Notes under the pieces: model-generated
The model's input: the letters and a program-made list of their open reading frames with translations, nothing else
Database searches by the model: none
Told to the model about the DNA's origin: nothing
In this document: piece by piece, positions 61,445 to 64,000 of the stretch
Layout of the letters: each line of letters opens with the position of its first letter
How positions within the stretch are numbered: position 1 is the stretch's first letter
From: UBA10649 sp965278965
Lineage (GTDB): Bacteria; Actinomycetota; Actinomycetes; S36-B12
Assembly: GCA_965278965.1 (NCBI GenBank)
Contig: OZ257127.1
Coordinates: 682,001-746,000, forward strand
Direction of reading: 5' to 3'
DNA: 64,000 nucleotides
Program-made: the position numbers and the translations under genes

Positions 61445-62233
61445 CTAGGCGAGCGTGAACGTCCGGGTCGTCACGATCGGCAGGAAGTTCTTGCCGCCGG
61501 TCGACGTGATCCGCACGGTGCAGGTGCCTTCCGCCTTCAGCGCGGTGATCTTGCCGCCCGCCACCGCGCAGGTGTCACCGACCGCCGTCGCGGTGAGGCC
61601 GGACTTCAACTTCACCGAGAACGGGACCGCCGCGCCCTGGCGCAGGACGGGCTTGGCGCTCGCGGCGACGACCTTCCCGTCGACCGTCACCGTGGCGACG
61701 TCGGTCGCCCGGTCAGCCCGCACGGGCGTGAAGACGGTCGGGAAGACGCGCAGGTACGTCGGGTTCGCGGCGTCACGCCCGGCGCCGAGCACGTACACGG
61801 CGCACGTGGTCGCGCGCGGGTCGCCGGTCGCGGCGCGGCAGTCGACGCTGCTGCCCGGGGTCACGCCGGTGGTCGGGTTGGGGTTCTCGCCCCAGAACTC
61901 GGCGTTCACGCGGATGGGCAGCGCCGCCGTAGCCCGGGCCTCACCGGTCGCCGGCAGGTACGCGGCCGCACCGGCCGACAGGTCGCACAGGGTCGGGATC
62001 TGGCGCGGGTCCGAGGGCACCTTGCAGTTCAACGCGTACAGGCCGACGCCTGCCGGCAGGTTCGTGACATCGACCGTCAAGGTCGAGGACTGCACGAGGT
62101 TGACCAGCGGCGAGTAGCCGGGCTGGCCGGCGATCGTCGCGTTGAACGGGTCTGCGGCGTGTGCCGGGGCCGCGACGGTCGCGGCGAGGGCGACGGCCGC
62201 CGCGGCGATCGCCAGGACGCGGATCTTGCTCAT
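61445..62233 (-). CDS. Secreted beta-rich protein near haem uptake genes
   Basis: 262 aa with signal peptide (MSKIRVLAIAAAAVALAATV, cleaved after APAHAA). The mature region has two parts: a beta-rich domain with four Cys (NCKVPSD, TLCDLSAG, VDCRAATG, TTCAVYVLG), whose tail resembles the neocarzinostatin fold seen in secreted actinobacterial proteins, and a C-terminal Ig-like domain with DTCAVAGG and EGTCTVRITS. It is third from the iron-responsive divergent promoter and may help bind or pass haem; inferred from location only. Confidence 0.65.
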   Translation of the reverse strand: MSKIRVLAIAAAAVALAATVAAPAHAADPFNATIAGQPGYSPLVNLVQSSTLTVDVTNLPAGVGLYALNCKVPSDPRQIPTLCDLSAGAAAYLPATGEARATAALPIRVNAEFWGENPNPTTGVTPGSSVDCRAATGDPRATTCAVYVLGAGRDAANPTYLRVFPTVFTPVRADRATDVATVTVDGKVVAASAKPVLRQGAAVPFSVKLKSGLTATAVGDTCAVAGGKITALKAEGTCTVRITSTGGKNFLPIVTTRTFTLA

Positions 62234-62266
62234 CGGTGTTTCCTCCAGCTGATCGGTGGTGCAGGT

Positions 62267-62809
62267 CTACGGGGCGAACGTCACGGGGACGAACACGTCG
62301 AAGCGACGGTCGCCGCTGCGGGTGTGGTCTGCGCGCGTGACGATCGAGCAGGGCGTCGTTCGGCAGTCGATGGTGTCGCTGATCTTCGGCGAGACGTTCA
62401 GGCGGACGGTGAAGGCGCCACCCTTCTTGAAGGGCATGGCCAGCGTCTTTCCGTACGGCGGCGGGTTCGAGGAGATCCACGCCGACGCCGACCCCGCGCC
62501 CGTCATGTCCATCCCGCCCCCGCAAGGCGAGGGAACCTGGCCCTTCTTCGGGGTCACGCACAGCGCGACATAGATCCCCACGGTCGGGTCGTAGCCCTTG
62601 CCCGTCACGGTGATCGTCGCGGTGGCCGGTAGGCGTCGGACCGGAGTCGCGGTGAGGCTGAGCCCGGACTTCGTTTTGACGGTGCTCGTCCCACCCGGCT
62701 TCGCCGAGCTCGTCGGTGCGACGGCGACCAGTCCGGCAGTCAGCACGGCCACGGCCACGAGGACGGCGGGCAGGCGACGGGCGAGCGGACGGGATGGCAC
62801 GATGGGCAC
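62267..62809 (-). CDS. Secreted neocarzinostatin-like protein adjacent to hmuT
   Basis: 180 aa with signal peptide (RLPAVLVAVAVLTAGLVAVA). The domain resembles the neocarzinostatin-type fold: ITVTGKGYDPTVGIYVALC, a Pro/Gly-rich loop with Cys, and IDCRTTPCSIVTRADHTRS near the end, with paired cysteines. Such proteins recur beside haem-uptake genes in actinobacteria. The IdeR-type box lies 11-29 bases from its start, so it is probably induced under low iron. Confidence 0.65.
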   Translation of the reverse strand: MPIVPSRPLARRLPAVLVAVAVLTAGLVAVAPTSSAKPGGTSTVKTKSGLSLTATPVRRLPATATITVTGKGYDPTVGIYVALCVTPKKGQVPSPCGGGMDMTGAGSASAWISSNPPPYGKTLAMPFKKGGAFTVRLNVSPKISDTIDCRTTPCSIVTRADHTRSGDRRFDVFVPVTFAP

Positions 62810-62819
62810 GCTAGCCCGA

Positions 62820-62838
62820 TAAGGTGACCCTTACCTGA
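62820..62838. promoter_or_regulatory. IdeR/DtxR-type iron box
   Basis: TAAGGTGACCCTTACCTGA matches the DtxR/IdeR consensus dyad TTAGGTTAGCCTAACCTAA at 14 of 19 positions. It sits between the secreted protein gene and hmuT, consistent with iron-dependent repression of both directions. Confidence 0.7.
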
Positions 62839-62882
62839 CGGTGTGTCGGCTCGACGTCGGCATCGATCTCGGCTCCGGAGAC

Positions 62883-63959
62883 ATGGTGACTGGCGACGAC
62901 CCGCGCGTGCACGTTCGCCGAGCGCGGCCCGCCGCGCTCGTCCTCGGCGCGGTCCTCGCGATGGCCCTCAGCGGGTGCGCCACGACGTCCTCGACTGCCC
63001 CGAGCAGCGTCGCCTCGCCCTCCGACGCACCCACGTCCGGGGCACCCACGGCGTCCGGCAGCAGCACGCCCGGCGCGACCTTCGGCCCGGACGGCGTCGT
63101 CACCATCACGTCGGCCGACGTGCCGCTGCCGGCTCCAGTCGACCCGCAGCTGGTCGCCGACGCGCCGACGCGGATAGTGAGCCTGGCCGCGGGCGTCGGT
63201 GAGACCCTCGCCGCACTCGGCGTGGCCGACCGCGTCGTCGGCCGGGACGAGACCAGCGACGTCCCGGCCATCGACGGCGCCGAGGTCGTGACGAAGGCGC
63301 ACGCGACGAACGCCGAGAAGGTCCTCGCCCTCAAGCCCGACCTCGTGATCGTCGACGCCGCGACCTCCCCGCCCGAGGCGCTGGACCAGGTCCGTGCTGC
63401 GGGCGTTCGGGTCGTGAGCGTGCCGGAGGCGTGGACCCTGACCGACATCGCCGGTCGCACGCGTGCCGTCGCCGACGCCGTGGGCGCGTCGTCGGCCGCG
63501 GCCGACGCCGTCATCGCCGAGTCAGGCGGGGACGGCACGACGGCGGCAAGCACGGCGCCGTCCGGCCCACGGGTGGCCTTCCTGTACCTGCGCGGCACCG
63601 CTGCCGTCTACCTCGTCGGCGGTCAGGGATCCGGCGCCGACGCGATGATCGCTGCCGCAGGCGGCACCGATGCGGGCGCCGCCGCCGGCCTCGACGCGTT
63701 CGTGCCGCTGACCGCAGAGGCGCTCGCCGCGATGGACCCCGACGTGATCCTCGTGATGACGAAGGGCCTGGAGTCGGTCGGCGGTGTCGACGGACTGGTC
63801 CAGCTGCCCGGGGTGGCCCAGACCAGCGCCGGGCAGAACCGCCGGGTGGTCGCCGTCGACGACACGCTCCTGCTGTCGTTCGGACCCCGGACGGGCGCGC
63901 TGGCAAAGGCTCTCGCGGCGGCGTTCGCCGTCGTCGACCCTGCGGTAAGCGCGACGTGA
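62883..63959 (+). CDS. hmuT: Haem ABC transporter substrate-binding lipoprotein HmuT
   Basis: 358 aa (or 357 if GTG 62886 is the start, better spaced after GGAG). Lipobox LALSGC... more precisely MALSGCATT near residue 29. Class III binding protein: TRIVSLAAGVGETLAALGVA, VVGRDETSDVPAIDGA, ALKPDLVIVDA, VSVPEAWTLTDIAGRTRAVA. Periplasmic-face haem capture for delivery to the following permease. Confidence 0.85.
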   Translation: MVTGDDPRVHVRRARPAALVLGAVLAMALSGCATTSSTAPSSVASPSDAPTSGAPTASGSSTPGATFGPDGVVTITSADVPLPAPVDPQLVADAPTRIVSLAAGVGETLAALGVADRVVGRDETSDVPAIDGAEVVTKAHATNAEKVLALKPDLVIVDAATSPPEALDQVRAAGVRVVSVPEAWTLTDIAGRTRAVADAVGASSAAADAVIAESGGDGTTAASTAPSGPRVAFLYLRGTAAVYLVGGQGSGADAMIAAAGGTDAGAAAGLDAFVPLTAEALAAMDPDVILVMTKGLESVGGVDGLVQLPGVAQTSAGQNRRVVAVDDTLLLSFGPRTGALAKALAAAFAVVDPAVSAT

Positions 63960-64000
63960 CCCGACGCACCGCCTGGCTCGCGGCCGGGCTCGGCGCTGCG
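63956..64000 (+). CDS. hmuU: Haem ABC transporter permease, N-terminal fragment
   Basis: Only 15 codons are visible: GTG ACC CGA CGC then TAWLAAGLGAA, the start of a hydrophobic helix. GTG overlaps the hmuT stop (GTGA). Position after hmuT strongly suggests the FecCD-type permease; the fragment itself is too short to prove it. Confidence 0.55.
   Translation, partial: MTRRTAWLAAGLGAA

Overview
The window is a 64 kb piece of a high-GC actinobacterial (Actinomycetota) chromosome. The evidence is the GC-rich codon use, frequent GTG starts, ATGA/GTGA gene overlaps, a tRNA-Asn with an encoded CCA, and conserved actinobacterial blocks (hrcA-dnaJ-rsmE-HIT-phoH-ybeY-corC-era, recO-uppS, glyS, dgt and dnaG, lepA/rpsT, znu-zur). 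Genus cannot be fixed from the sequence alone.

Region 1 (1 to about 13.2 kb) is a catabolic island. By eye it is less GC-rich than the rest. A leftward operon encodes a sugar-type ABC importer (binding lipoprotein, two permeases, ATPase) and the start of an aldo/keto reductase. A divergent rightward operon encodes an SDR dehydrogenase, a cupin, a RidA-like protein, a ceramidase-like hydrolase, a Gfo/Idh dehydrogenase, a private TatA-TatC pair and a mandelate-racemase-type sugar-acid dehydratase. A LacI regulator closes the island, and similar operator-like sites lie in its promoter and in the central divergent promoter. The set looks like import, oxidation and dehydration of an unidentified sugar-like compound.

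Region 2 (13.2-19 kb) is a scar and accessory zone: a broken ABC-2 permease, a possible gene remnant, an acetolactate decarboxylase with a ribbon-helix-helix-like N-terminus, secreted and membrane proteins, then tRNA-Asn.

Region 3 (19-34.5 kb) is mostly housekeeping: dnaG, dgt, a TlpA-like thioredoxin, ppdK, a VKOR-family protein, dusB and glyS. A class V aminotransferase gene bracketed by two inverted copies of an 86-bp palindromic repeat sits between dgt and dnaG.

Region 4 (34.5-42.7 kb) holds a zinc-uptake operon (znuA-znuC-znuB-zur) behind a Zur box and an apparently leaderless promoter, a K+ channel with two RCK domains, uppS, recO, and an AI-2E family gene followed by a third copy of the repeat.

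Region 5 (42.7-50.7 kb) is one tight leftward operon, hrcA-dnaJ-rsmE-HIT-phoH-ybeY-corC-EamA-era, behind a CIRCE element. It links heat-shock control with ribosome maturation.

Region 6 (50.7-64 kb) has a membrane-fused spermidine-synthase-like protein, a diguanylate cyclase, small proteins, hemW, lepA and rpsT. It ends in a probable haem-uptake locus: two secreted proteins, an IdeR/DtxR-type box, the binding protein hmuT and the first codons of the permease.
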